Of a stretch of 25,665 bases of DNA, positions 1-6,162 are shown in pieces. Position 1 is the first letter of the stretch; each line of letters opens with the position of its first letter. The notes under the pieces were generated by a model. The model had not been told where the DNA came from. It saw nothing but the letters and a program-made list of their open reading frames with translations, and did no database searches. The stretch comes from a virus: IMG/VR virus record IMGVR_UViG_3300042564_002265, positions 1 to 25,665 of that record, one strand, 5' to 3'. A program made the position numbers and the translations under genes.

Positions 1-60
1 TACGGGTGTAGTGTCTACAGGTGGCACGACTACGGGTGTAGTGTCTACAGGTGGCACGAC
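1..60 (-). repeat. Two exact 30-bp tandem repeats encoding a Pro/Val/Thr decapeptide
   Basis: Positions 1-30 and 31-60 are identical, and the first bases of a third unit follow at 61-68 before the match fails. In the minus frame each unit encodes VVPPVDTTPV, part of the Pro-rich tail of the exported protein. The period is a multiple of three, so repeat number can change without frameshift. The array may continue beyond the window edge. Confidence 0.9.
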
Positions 61-1683
61 TACGGGTGGTTCAACTGGTGTAGGTGGAGCAGGAGCTGGT
101 GCAGGAACTGCATTAATTACTGCTTGTGCGGTAGCAACAACCGTTGGTGCTGCCAATACTGTTTCTACTGCTGTTGAAACAACTGAAATATCTGCTACTT
201 TTGTAGTTAATGTTGTAGTTGCTGTTGTTAATGCAGTCACAGTGTTTGCAGAAACAGTAGCGATTACAGGAATTGCTACTGCGGCCGTTGTATTTGCTGT
301 ATTTGTTGCAACAATCGCCGTAACTGCTGAGTTTAATGTAGCAATTTGTGCATTTGCTGTATCAATTGCCGCTAGTACTGTTGCATTGTCTGGATCAGGA
401 GTAGGTGTAAATGCAGCACCTTGATTAATTGTTCCAGTAAACCCTGTAGTAGTGCTTGTATTAGCAATAGCTGTTACGGCACCCCCAGTTGTCTCTCTTA
501 CATTAAACCTAGCGCCATTTGGTATTGGTCCAGTCACGCTTACATCTGCTTGCCATGCGCCATCTGCTGGGTTAACATCGGCATTAAATCGAACTTGAGT
601 CATCTGTGTCTCGGCAGTAGTAAGAGGATATACTCTAAGGTCCCACGCAATAGATAGAGTATTGGTTGTTGTTGAATAAGTAATACCAGATCCATTACTC
701 CATGTAGTCCAGTCATACCCCGCTACAGAAATTGAAGGGGCATTAGGCGTTGTATGATATGTACTACCTTCATTTACTCCAAAGGTAATAGTTGCATTAG
801 ATCCTACGTAAACATTATTATATGTGACTCCACCCATTTGTAAATTAAATGGAAGGTTCATGCGGATACCCGCATCATCTGTATTTGCTAAAACATTTGA
901 TGTTGTTCCAACTGTGGCTACCAAAGCATTGACTGCATCTTGAGCATTATTAATAGCAACATTTGCCTGAGTTAATTGTGTCTGTGCCTCTGTAGTTGCA
1001 GTAGTTACTGCTGCTACCGCCGTGGTTGCCGTTGCTACTGTGGCAGTTGCGGTATCTACTGTTGCCTGAGCTACCTGTATTGCAGTAGAGGCTGTTGCGG
1101 CCTGTGCTACTTCTGTTGTAATTGCGGTGGCCACTTGAGTAACGGTGGTTGGCGTTTCCGTCATTAAAGGGGTTGCTGTTGCTATAACTGTTGCGGTTGC
1201 AGATTCAACTACTGGGATTGCTGCCGTTACGGCAGTTTGGGCTACAACAACTTCTGGGGTTTGAGTTGTAGCACTTACTGGGATCGCTGCTACTGCTTGG
1301 GTAACGGCTGTTACAGCTGATGTAACTCCCTGTGTAACCGCAGTTGCTGTTTCTACCGCCGTAGACACATTTGATACTTCTGATACCGCAGTAGTTGCTG
1401 CAGTGACCGCAGTATTTGCTTCAGCTACGGCTGCATTAGATACTGTTACTGCTTGGACAGCTGTTGCTATTGTTACTGTTGCCGTGTCTGAGGCCTGTGC
1501 TGCTTGTGCTACTTCTGTTGTTGCTGTTGCAAGCGCTGTATTAACTGCTGACTGTGCGGGACTTACTACAACTTGTTCGGATGGTTGTGGCACATCCTCA
1601 GCATAAGCAAGGCTTGGACCGAAAAGAAAAAGCCAGCCCACAATAAAAAGGCTGGTTAAAAAGTACTTAATCCTTTTGGTCAA
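1..1683 (-). CDS. Sec-exported Ala/Thr/Val-rich surface or fibre-like protein, TTG start, C-terminus off the window
   Basis: This is one open frame of 561 codons, checked triplet by triplet with no stop, running off the left edge. The codon before the TTG is an in-frame TAA, and AGGAG sits 8 nt upstream, so TTG is the likely start. Residues 1-26 form a classic signal peptide: basic MTKRIK, a hydrophobic core, then an AYA-type cleavage site before EDV. Residues about 30-270 are almost only A, T, V, Q and S, with helical or coiled-coil periodicity. Residues about 275-395 are a beta-rich domain whose opening (MNLPFNLQMGG, VYVGSNATITFG) recalls nidogen-like or other adhesive beta domains. A second A/T/V stretch follows (about 415-520), then a Pro-rich tail with decapeptide repeats. 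I do not recognise the family. A host-surface or adhesive role is inferred from export and composition. A virion fibre is the alternative, but a signal peptide would be odd there. Confidence 0.85.
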   Translation of the reverse strand, partial: MTKRIKYFLTSLFIVGWLFLFGPSLAYAEDVPQPSEQVVVSPAQSAVNTALATATTEVAQAAQASDTATVTIATAVQAVTVSNAAVAEANTAVTAATTAVSEVSNVSTAVETATAVTQGVTSAVTAVTQAVAAIPVSATTQTPEVVVAQTAVTAAIPVVESATATVIATATPLMTETPTTVTQVATAITTEVAQAATASTAIQVAQATVDTATATVATATTAVAAVTTATTEAQTQLTQANVAINNAQDAVNALVATVGTTSNVLANTDDAGIRMNLPFNLQMGGVTYNNVYVGSNATITFGVNEGSTYHTTPNAPSISVAGYDWTTWSNGSGITYSTTTNTLSIAWDLRVYPLTTAETQMTQVRFNADVNPADGAWQADVSVTGPIPNGARFNVRETTGGAVTAIANTSTTTGFTGTINQGAAFTPTPDPDNATVLAAIDTANAQIATLNSAVTAIVATNTANTTAAVAIPVIATVSANTVTALTTATTTLTTKVADISVVSTAVETVLAAPTVVATAQAVINAVPAPAPAPPTPVEPPVVVPPVDTTPVVVPPVDTTPV

Positions 1684-1693
1684 TTAGGATCTC

Positions 1694-1723
1694 CTAAGTA
1701 AAACAATATTTTTGTTTACTTAG
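1694..1723. promoter_or_regulatory. Inverted repeat (9-bp arms) at the start of the exported-protein transcript
   Basis: CTAAGTAAA at 1694-1702 is the exact reverse complement of TTTACTTAG at 1715-1723, and one more pair is possible across a bulged A. The dyad lies between the extended -10 box (1726-1734) and the ribosome binding site, so it spans the predicted transcription start. This suits an operator. It could also fold in RNA and mask the AGGAG that directly follows it. No U-tract follows, so it is not an intrinsic terminator. Confidence 0.5.
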
Positions 1724-1725
1724 TA

Positions 1726-1734
1726 ATTATAGCA
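1726..1734 (-). promoter_or_regulatory. Extended -10 promoter for the exported A/T/V-rich protein
   Basis: The minus strand reads TGCTATAAT, a full match to the extended -10 consensus TGnTATAAT. It lies in the 66-bp gap between the FmdB-like gene and the TTG start of the next gene. No good -35 hexamer is seen 16-18 bp upstream, as is usual for extended -10 promoters. The predicted start near 1719 falls inside the inverted repeat. Confidence 0.6.
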
Positions 1735-1749
1735 GAATGTTAGTTTAAA

Positions 1750-1938
1750 CTACTTAGGATTATCTGTTTTATAAAATCCATTGCCCTTAAACTGTATGCC
1801 AAAAGGAGTAAAGTGTCTAGTCATTTCTGAGTCACACTCTACACACGTGTAGCCTGGATCTTCATCTTTAATTGATCTATGAGTTGACATTGTTGGGTGT
1901 GCATCATCATATGAACACTTGTATTCGTATACTGGCAT
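1750..1938 (-). CDS. FmdB-like small zinc-ribbon protein
   Basis: A 62-aa protein opening MPVYEYKC and ending GNGFYKTDNPK, both signatures of the FmdB regulatory/zinc-ribbon family (opening aromatic-rich strand, final F-x-G-x-GFYxTD). Cys32 and Cys35 form one CxxC knuckle. The first knuckle is degenerate: Cys8 is present but the usual partner three residues later is Asp, leaving His14 as a possible substitute ligand. The start codon overlaps the thermonuclease stop. The role in phages is not known; regulation or metal/nucleic-acid binding is inference. It is the last gene of the lysin-nuclease run. Confidence 0.75.
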   Translation of the reverse strand: MPVYEYKCSYDDAHPTMSTHRSIKDEDPGYTCVECDSEMTRHFTPFGIQFKGNGFYKTDNPK

Positions 1939-2345
1939 TACTTACCGCTCTTTTTCCTCGCTTTAGCTAAAGCATCAAAATCTTTTACTTTAGTATCTCC
2001 TAGGTATCCCCAAGCATGCCCGTCCGTAATCATCTGCTCATTTATAGATATGGTTTGATCGTCAATAAATAGCCATCCAAGTATTCTTCCATACTTTTCT
2101 GAGGAGTCCATCTTTTCAGTTTTTATCTTTACATTTTTTGCATCTTTTAATTTAGACTTAAGGTATTCTTTTGCCTCAAGACCTAACTTTTTTTCCGCAA
2201 GATCTTTTGTTCTTGATTCTGGAGTGTCTATTCCAGCTAGTCTTACCCTAGAAGCGAACAGGATATCAAAACCAAGGTCGATGAGGACGTCAATTGTATC
2301 CCCATCGACTACACCCTCTACTTTTCTAACATAGTATTCGTACAT
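1938..2345 (-). CDS. Thermonuclease-like (SNase fold) nuclease
   Basis: A 135-aa staphylococcal-nuclease-type protein. It shows VVDGDTIDV (residues 12-20), RVRLAGIDTPE (33-43) and EKYGRILGWLF (83-93), matching the calcium site and catalytic Arg/Glu/Arg of the family. Arg35, Asp40, Glu43 and Arg87 even carry the same numbers as in mature staphylococcal nuclease. There is no signal peptide, so it would act in the cytoplasm, for example on host DNA, unless it leaves at lysis. The ATG overlaps the TAA of the CHAP gene. Catalytic residues look intact, so activity is likely; the biological target is inference. Confidence 0.9.
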   Translation of the reverse strand: MYEYYVRKVEGVVDGDTIDVLIDLGFDILFASRVRLAGIDTPESRTKDLAEKKLGLEAKEYLKSKLKDAKNVKIKTEKMDSSEKYGRILGWLFIDDQTISINEQMITDGHAWGYLGDTKVKDFDALAKARKKSGK

Positions 2346-2956
2346 TACTTAATCTTCTTTGGTGCTACTTTTTTTGCAGCTGGCTTATCTGGTGCTGCTT
2401 TCTTTGCTGGTGCGGGTGCCAACTTATTTAAAAGAGGTGCATTTTCTTCTCCAGCATATACTGGTCTGCCCCAACCAACAACTGCATTAAGTAGCTTTTT
2501 TTTGTTATCCTTTACATAGGCACGAGTTTTTTCAACACACATTCCACCATTGCGCTGATCTCCTTTTGCTGTTCCAGAAGTATTTCCCTCAATAACCTGA
2601 ATTGTTCCGTCTCCATTATTTTTAATGCATAGGCCAACATGTGAAATGCGATTTACGCCATCATCTGGAAAATCAAAATAGATCCAGTCGCCAGCCTGTG
2701 GGTCGTCATTACGTGCATCTGACCAACGTCCTTCTTTCTTAAACTGATCGGAGGCTGCTACTGTTGATGCCGACTTTGGAAACTTTGCTACACCAGCTGT
2801 GAAAGCACACCAAGAAACAAACGATTGACACCATGGCTGGAAGTTAACCTTCATCCATGCACCATACTTTGTTTCATTATCTTTTGGACCCTCAATAGTT
2901 CCAACTTCTTTTTTTGCAACTTCAATAATTGCTTCTAAACTTCCTTTTGCTGCCAT
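2345..2956 (-). CDS. CHAP-domain peptidoglycan hydrolase, probable endolysin
   Basis: A 203-aa protein with a CHAP (cysteine, histidine-dependent amidohydrolase/peptidase) domain. The nucleophile is Cys43 in PWCQSFVSWC, the His is His106 in ISHVGLC, and the acidic/Asn position follows in VIEGNTSG (121-128). Residues 174-203 are a Lys/Ala/Pro-rich tail resembling a flexible wall-binding or linker region rather than a known binding domain. There is no signal peptide or membrane segment, so a holin from elsewhere would be needed. AGGAG lies just upstream of the ATG. A virion-associated hydrolase is the alternative, but the short single-domain layout suits a lysin. Confidence 0.85.
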   Translation of the reverse strand: MAAKGSLEAIIEVAKKEVGTIEGPKDNETKYGAWMKVNFQPWCQSFVSWCAFTAGVAKFPKSASTVAASDQFKKEGRWSDARNDDPQAGDWIYFDFPDDGVNRISHVGLCIKNNGDGTIQVIEGNTSGTAKGDQRNGGMCVEKTRAYVKDNKKKLLNAVVGWGRPVYAGEENAPLLNKLAPAPAKKAAPDKPAAKKVAPKKIK

Positions 2957-2969
2957 TTTATTTCTCCTA

Positions 2970-3653
2970 TTATCTACTTAGATTATTTATATGTAATATA
3001 GAGAGCGTTTCTATATTTACATGTTCTGGTACCATGAGCGCCCATCTGATTGCATCCGCAACATCTTCTGGGTTTAAACAATTGTGCCTGTCACGATCAC
3101 CACGACTATTTACATTGCCTGGCGCTATCTCTGTGACTCTAATATTTTTATCCAATAATTCAAATCTTAATATTTCTGCAAGTGCTACTTCTGCATGCTT
3201 TGCAACCGTATAGCTACTTCCTCCACGATAAACAAAGTGGCCAGCCATTGATGTAATTAGTACAACGTTTCCTCCACCATTTTTTATCATTGATGGTGCT
3301 ACAGTTTTTGTCATATCCATTGCACCAATAACATTTAGATCATAAGCTTTTTTCCAGTTATCAACATCATCATTTAATATGTTATTTGGCAAATTAAATC
3401 CACCACCTGCATTATTAACTAACGCATCTATTTTTCTATCATAGATATACTTGCCAAAATTTTCTACTTCTGATCTATTTGTTATATCCATTTGGTAGAC
3501 CTCTATATTGTCTGATTCTATGGACTTAAGCTCATCTATACTTCTTGCAATTGCTATAACATGAAAATTATTTTCTGCAAGCAGCTTTGCTGTTGCCTTG
3601 CCTATGCCAAATGAGGCTCCAGTCACTACTACGGTTTTCTTTAAATTTTCCAT
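2970..3653 (-). CDS. Short-chain dehydrogenase/reductase
   Basis: A 227-aa classical SDR. It has the nucleotide-binding TGASFGIG (11-18), NNAG near residue 80-83, the catalytic Ser in ITSMAG, and Tyr/Lys as YTVAK around 147-151. An Ala-Arg-Ser sequence after the second strand suggests NADP preference (inference). The order is that of YdfG-like oxidoreductases acting on small hydroxy compounds or sugars. It sits between a second SGNH hydrolase and the lysin, close to a carbamoyltransferase, so modification of a sugar or small metabolite is a reasonable guess. The upstream promoter places the transcript start at or next to the ATG, and no ribosome binding site is seen. Confidence 0.9.
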   Translation of the reverse strand: MENLKKTVVVTGASFGIGKATAKLLAENNFHVIAIARSIDELKSIESDNIEVYQMDITNRSEVENFGKYIYDRKIDALVNNAGGGFNLPNNILNDDVDNWKKAYDLNVIGAMDMTKTVAPSMIKNGGGNVVLITSMAGHFVYRGGSSYTVAKHAEVALAEILRFELLDKNIRVTEIAPGNVNSRGDRDRHNCLNPEDVADAIRWALMVPEHVNIETLSILHINNLSR

Positions 3654-3660
3654 AAATCCC

Positions 3661-3669
3661 AGTATACCA
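3661..3669 (-). promoter_or_regulatory. Extended -10 promoter for a leaderless SDR transcript
   Basis: The minus strand reads TGGTATACT, 8 of 9 to TGnTATAAT, and its 3' end is 7 nt before the ATG of the dehydrogenase. Initiation at the usual distance would start at the ATG. The 7 nt between contain no clear Shine-Dalgarno sequence. The arrangement mirrors the small-terminase promoter at 10349-10357. Confidence 0.45.
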
Positions 3670-3682
3670 TTTCTATCAATTA

Positions 3683-4426
3683 TTATATAGTCTTTGCTAT
3701 ATGCCTGACTATCTTTTCATAGTACTTTTGAGTCATATGGTCATTTAATAAAATCTTTAAAGGTTTTTTAGGCTGCATGTATGGCTCAATCATGTCTGTA
3801 CCTAGTATCTCATCCACCCTTATCGGGGCCTCCAGCCCTCTTTCTAGGCATTGTTTTCTAAGCTCCTCTACAAACACTAGGTGCTGCTCATATCTCCGCT
3901 CAAATTCAATGTCTGGGTCGCTTGAATTAATTCTCCACCCATTGGTTATAATGCATATAAATTGTGGAAGAGGTTCCATAAATACAATACGACATTTGTC
4001 AAACTTATTTAAAACATTATCAATGTATCTAGATACAACATCTTCTGCTGACTTGTAATTGTTTAAATGGGTCTGAGGTAGCCAGTTCCTAATATCAATG
4101 TATCCTAGCCAAGGCACAACTATATTGCCTTCTACATTCCAATTATCAAGAATATATTTCTGTGTCCCGCTTGCAAAGTTATTAAAATCATAGTTTAGAG
4201 CAGATCTTCCAGGGTGAGAAGACATCCATATTTTAAGCTTAGAGTCTTCGTACATTCTCAAGGAGTCTCTGAGCCATACTTCGTTGCCATCCAATATATA
4301 TCTGGTTACATAATTCTGCTCTGAGTCTTTAAATTCCAACCCAACATTTTCTCTTAAGAATACGTCTGGCACACAGTTGCCAAGCTTTGCTGTGTGTGAA
4401 TCTCCCACTATTAATATATTTGTCAT
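3683..4426 (-). CDS. SGNH/GDSL-type hydrolase
   Basis: A 247-aa protein beginning MTNILIVGDSHTAKLG, where GDSH (8-11) is the block I nucleophile motif of SGNH hydrolases. Near the C-terminus NDHM supplies the expected D-x-x-H-like pair. The family includes acyl and acetyl esterases that add to or trim glycans. No signal peptide is seen, so action in the cytoplasm is expected. It follows the tRNA cluster by 23 nt and has GGAG before the ATG. Together with the carbamoyltransferase and the other SGNH-like protein it suggests a decoration pathway for a polysaccharide or other small molecule; the substrate cannot be read from sequence. Confidence 0.75.
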   Translation of the reverse strand: MTNILIVGDSHTAKLGNCVPDVFLRENVGLEFKDSEQNYVTRYILDGNEVWLRDSLRMYEDSKLKIWMSSHPGRSALNYDFNNFASGTQKYILDNWNVEGNIVVPWLGYIDIRNWLPQTHLNNYKSAEDVVSRYIDNVLNKFDKCRIVFMEPLPQFICIITNGWRINSSDPDIEFERRYEQHLVFVEELRKQCLERGLEAPIRVDEILGTDMIEPYMQPKKPLKILLNDHMTQKYYEKIVRHIAKTI

Positions 4427-4449
4427 TATATCTCCATTATACTATTTTG

Positions 4450-4522
4450 TGTCCCCAGATGGTATCGAACCATCGACCCGCAGATTAAAAGTCTGCTGCT
4501 CTACCAGCTGAGCTATAGGAAC
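4450..4522 (-). tRNA. tRNA-Lys (anticodon TTT)
   Basis: A 73-nt cloverleaf on the minus strand. The anticodon stem is GCAGA/TCTGC around loop CTTTTAA (anticodon TTT). The T arm is GATGG-TTCGATA-CCATC, and the acceptor GTTCCTA pairs with TGGGGAC using G-T wobbles. CCA is not encoded. It reads AAA/AAG. It is separated by one base from the next tRNA, so the three are probably processed from one precursor. Confidence 0.95.
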
Positions 4523-4523
4523 G

Positions 4524-4595
4524 TACCCCTGGCTGGGATCGAACCAGCGACCTACAGATTAGAAGTCTGTTGCTCTTCCGCTGAGCTACAAAGGT
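4524..4595 (-). tRNA. tRNA-Arg (anticodon TCT)
   Basis: A 72-nt cloverleaf. The acceptor ACCTTTG pairs with CAGGGGT, the anticodon stem ACAGA/TCTGT closes loop CTTCTAA (anticodon TCT), and the T arm is GCTGG-TTCGATC-CCAGC. CCA is not encoded. It reads AGA/AGG, codons favoured by A+T-rich genomes and often scarce in hosts. Confidence 0.95.
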
Positions 4596-4596
4596 G

Positions 4597-4670
4597 TGCG
4601 GCAGGTAGGACTCGAACCTACGATTACCGAATTATGAGTTCGGGGCTTTAACCAACTAAGCTACTGGCGC
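4597..4670 (-). tRNA. tRNA with CAT anticodon (elongator Met, or Ile reading AUA)
   Basis: A 74-nt cloverleaf. The anticodon stem CCGAA/TTCGG closes loop CTCATAA, and the T arm is GTAGG-TTCGAGT-CCTAC. The acceptor GCGCCAG pairs with CTGCCGC except for a C-C mismatch at the fourth pair. It lacks the C1-A72 mismatch and the three G-C pairs in the anticodon stem of initiators, so it is not fMet. It could be elongator Met or the lysidine-modified tRNA-Ile for AUA. With Lys-UUU and Arg-UCU, AUA decoding would fit an A+T-rich phage. Its first 23 nt are also the end of the carbamoyltransferase CDS. Confidence 0.9.
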
Positions 4671-6090
4671 CAGTTAGTATATTATATCCATAATGAGTCT
4701 GCCAGTCAATAGCATCTTTATCATTATTTAACAATGGTTGTCCTTTTATGTTTAAGCTTGTATTTAATAAAACTGGCACTCCTGTTTTTAAATAAAATTT
4801 ATTTATTGCTCTATAAAGACCAGGATGCTGCTCTCTTGTAACAGTTTGTACTCTTGATGTGCCATCCGCATGCACAACCGAAGGTATCTTTTCTGGCTGT
4901 AAGCACTTGACAGTGTACTGCATATATGGGCTTTCAAAATCCATATCAAACCATTTGTGTGCGTGATCCGCAAGAACAACTGGTGCGAATGGCCTAAACA
5001 ATTCTCTTTGTTTAATTAAATTCACTTTATCTTTAATGTTTGGATCCCTTGGATCAGCAAGTATACTCCTATTGCCAAGTGCTCTGGGTCCGTATTCAGC
5101 TCTTCCTGTTGCTACGGCTACGATTCCGTCTTTCAATATGCCGTCCAAAATTTTCTGAACAGGGTACTCTCCACCAAGGTCATAGCCAAGATAAGGAGTC
5201 TTCCAGTCAAGATGCTTTCCATATAGGGCTGCTGCTGCGCCTAAAGAACTACCAGCATCACCAGGGTTGGGCATTATCCAAATCATATCAAATATTTTCC
5301 ACAGCAGTGTATTTGCGGATGAGTTTAGTGCACATCCACCCATGAATACTAAATTATTTTTGCCAGTTAAACTTTTTGCCATACGCATAAATTGATTTAG
5401 CCTTTGCTCGTATACCATTTGTACTGCTGCTGCTATATCAAATTTATCTTGTTCTGAAATCCAACCCCAGTCAGTTATTCCTTTATGAAAATTATATTTT
5501 TGTTTATCATAACTTGGGAAATATTCGTCTACTTTTTTATAATACTTTTGCCAGTCTCCATAGGCAGCCATCCCCATCATAATATATTCTTCTTGGTTTG
5601 GCATAAGTCCAATCAACTGAGTAAAGGCTGAATAGAATAATCCAAAACTAACTGGATAGTTCTGCTTATACTTAAGTTTAATCTTGTCGCCCTCACCAAC
5701 CCATATTGTTGAGGTATTAAACTCACCAATTGCATCTAAGACTACAATACATGCATCATTGAATGCGCTTGTATAGTACCCTGCTGCTGCGTGAGAGTAA
5801 TGATGTTTGAAGTAGTGTACTGGAACATCTAAAGGAATGTTTGGCTTCCAGTCTGCTGCTCCCCCTCTTAGCATTATTCTGGATTTTTTAAGCCAAGGCT
5901 TTTCATAATAGGCTATAGCATCTGGTGTTCCATAGTTTAATGCATCTAAGATAATTTCTTTGTTGTTATACCAATCATTTTTTTGTTTACTATATCTTTC
6001 TGCATGCCCCGCAAAAAGTATCTCGCCATCTTTAATTAAAGAGACGGATGCATCGTGAGAAGTTTCATTAATTCCTAATATTATAGTCAT
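4648..6090 (-). CDS. NodU/TobZ-family carbamoyltransferase
   Basis: A 480-aa protein of the family that moves a carbamoyl group from carbamoyl phosphate to a hydroxyl, usually on a sugar, through a carbamoyl-adenylate intermediate. The N-terminal Kae1-like domain starts GINETSHDASVSL and carries HHYSHAAAGYY (about 92-102) for metal and ATP binding. The C-terminal YrdC-like domain carries the hallmark EYGPRALGNRSILADPRDP (about 329-347) and, near its end, LLNTSLNIKGQP. It is somewhat shorter than the roughly 550-600 aa of NodU but holds both domains. The last seven codons and stop lie inside the CAT tRNA gene. The substrate is unknown; a sugar on host wall, virion or modified nucleotide are all possible. 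Confidence 0.92.
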   Translation of the reverse strand: MTIILGINETSHDASVSLIKDGEILFAGHAERYSKQKNDWYNNKEIILDALNYGTPDAIAYYEKPWLKKSRIMLRGGAADWKPNIPLDVPVHYFKHHYSHAAAGYYTSAFNDACIVVLDAIGEFNTSTIWVGEGDKIKLKYKQNYPVSFGLFYSAFTQLIGLMPNQEEYIMMGMAAYGDWQKYYKKVDEYFPSYDKQKYNFHKGITDWGWISEQDKFDIAAAVQMVYEQRLNQFMRMAKSLTGKNNLVFMGGCALNSSANTLLWKIFDMIWIMPNPGDAGSSLGAAAALYGKHLDWKTPYLGYDLGGEYPVQKILDGILKDGIVAVATGRAEYGPRALGNRSILADPRDPNIKDKVNLIKQRELFRPFAPVVLADHAHKWFDMDFESPYMQYTVKCLQPEKIPSVVHADGTSRVQTVTREQHPGLYRAINKFYLKTGVPVLLNTSLNIKGQPLLNNDKDAIDWQTHYGYNILTGASSLVG

Positions 6091-6162
6091 TAGTAAATAA
6101 ACCTAGGCTTATCTTTATTTTTTTTTCTAGTAATTTTTCTTATTATTGTATAAATAAAATAT

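Noticed and set aside
1-60. Direct repeats at the left edge as a possible CRISPR array
   Set aside because: The 30-bp units abut with no spacers and encode an in-frame decapeptide of a Pro-rich tail.
11-1606. Plus-strand open frames rich in Thr/Val/Ala or Cys across the left end
   Set aside because: They are antisense shadows of the low-complexity minus-strand gene, whose repetitive codons leave few stops in any frame. They lack ribosome binding sites, and the minus frame is open for 561 codons with a signal peptide.
1631-1657. Terminator-like hairpin (CCAGCC/GGCTGG plus U-rich tract) near the start of the exported-protein gene
   Set aside because: The U-rich stretch is explained by Phe/Leu codons of the signal peptide, the stem is only six pairs on the minus strand, and a terminator there would stop the gene's own transcript. 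Attenuation is not excluded but unsupported.
3777-4058. Plus-strand 93-codon frame opposite the second SGNH gene
   Set aside because: Antisense shadow with biased composition and no ribosome binding site; the minus frame carries the GDSH motif.
4427-4449. TATAAT-like sequence between the Lys tRNA and the second SGNH gene as a promoter
   Set aside because: It lies so close to the ATG that the GGAG ribosome binding site would be outside the transcript; processing from the tRNA precursor explains the gap equally well.
6091-6162. Very A+T-rich gap before the carbamoyltransferase as a promoter or terminator
   Set aside because: Only weak, scattered -10-like strings and no stable hairpin are visible, so no site is assigned.
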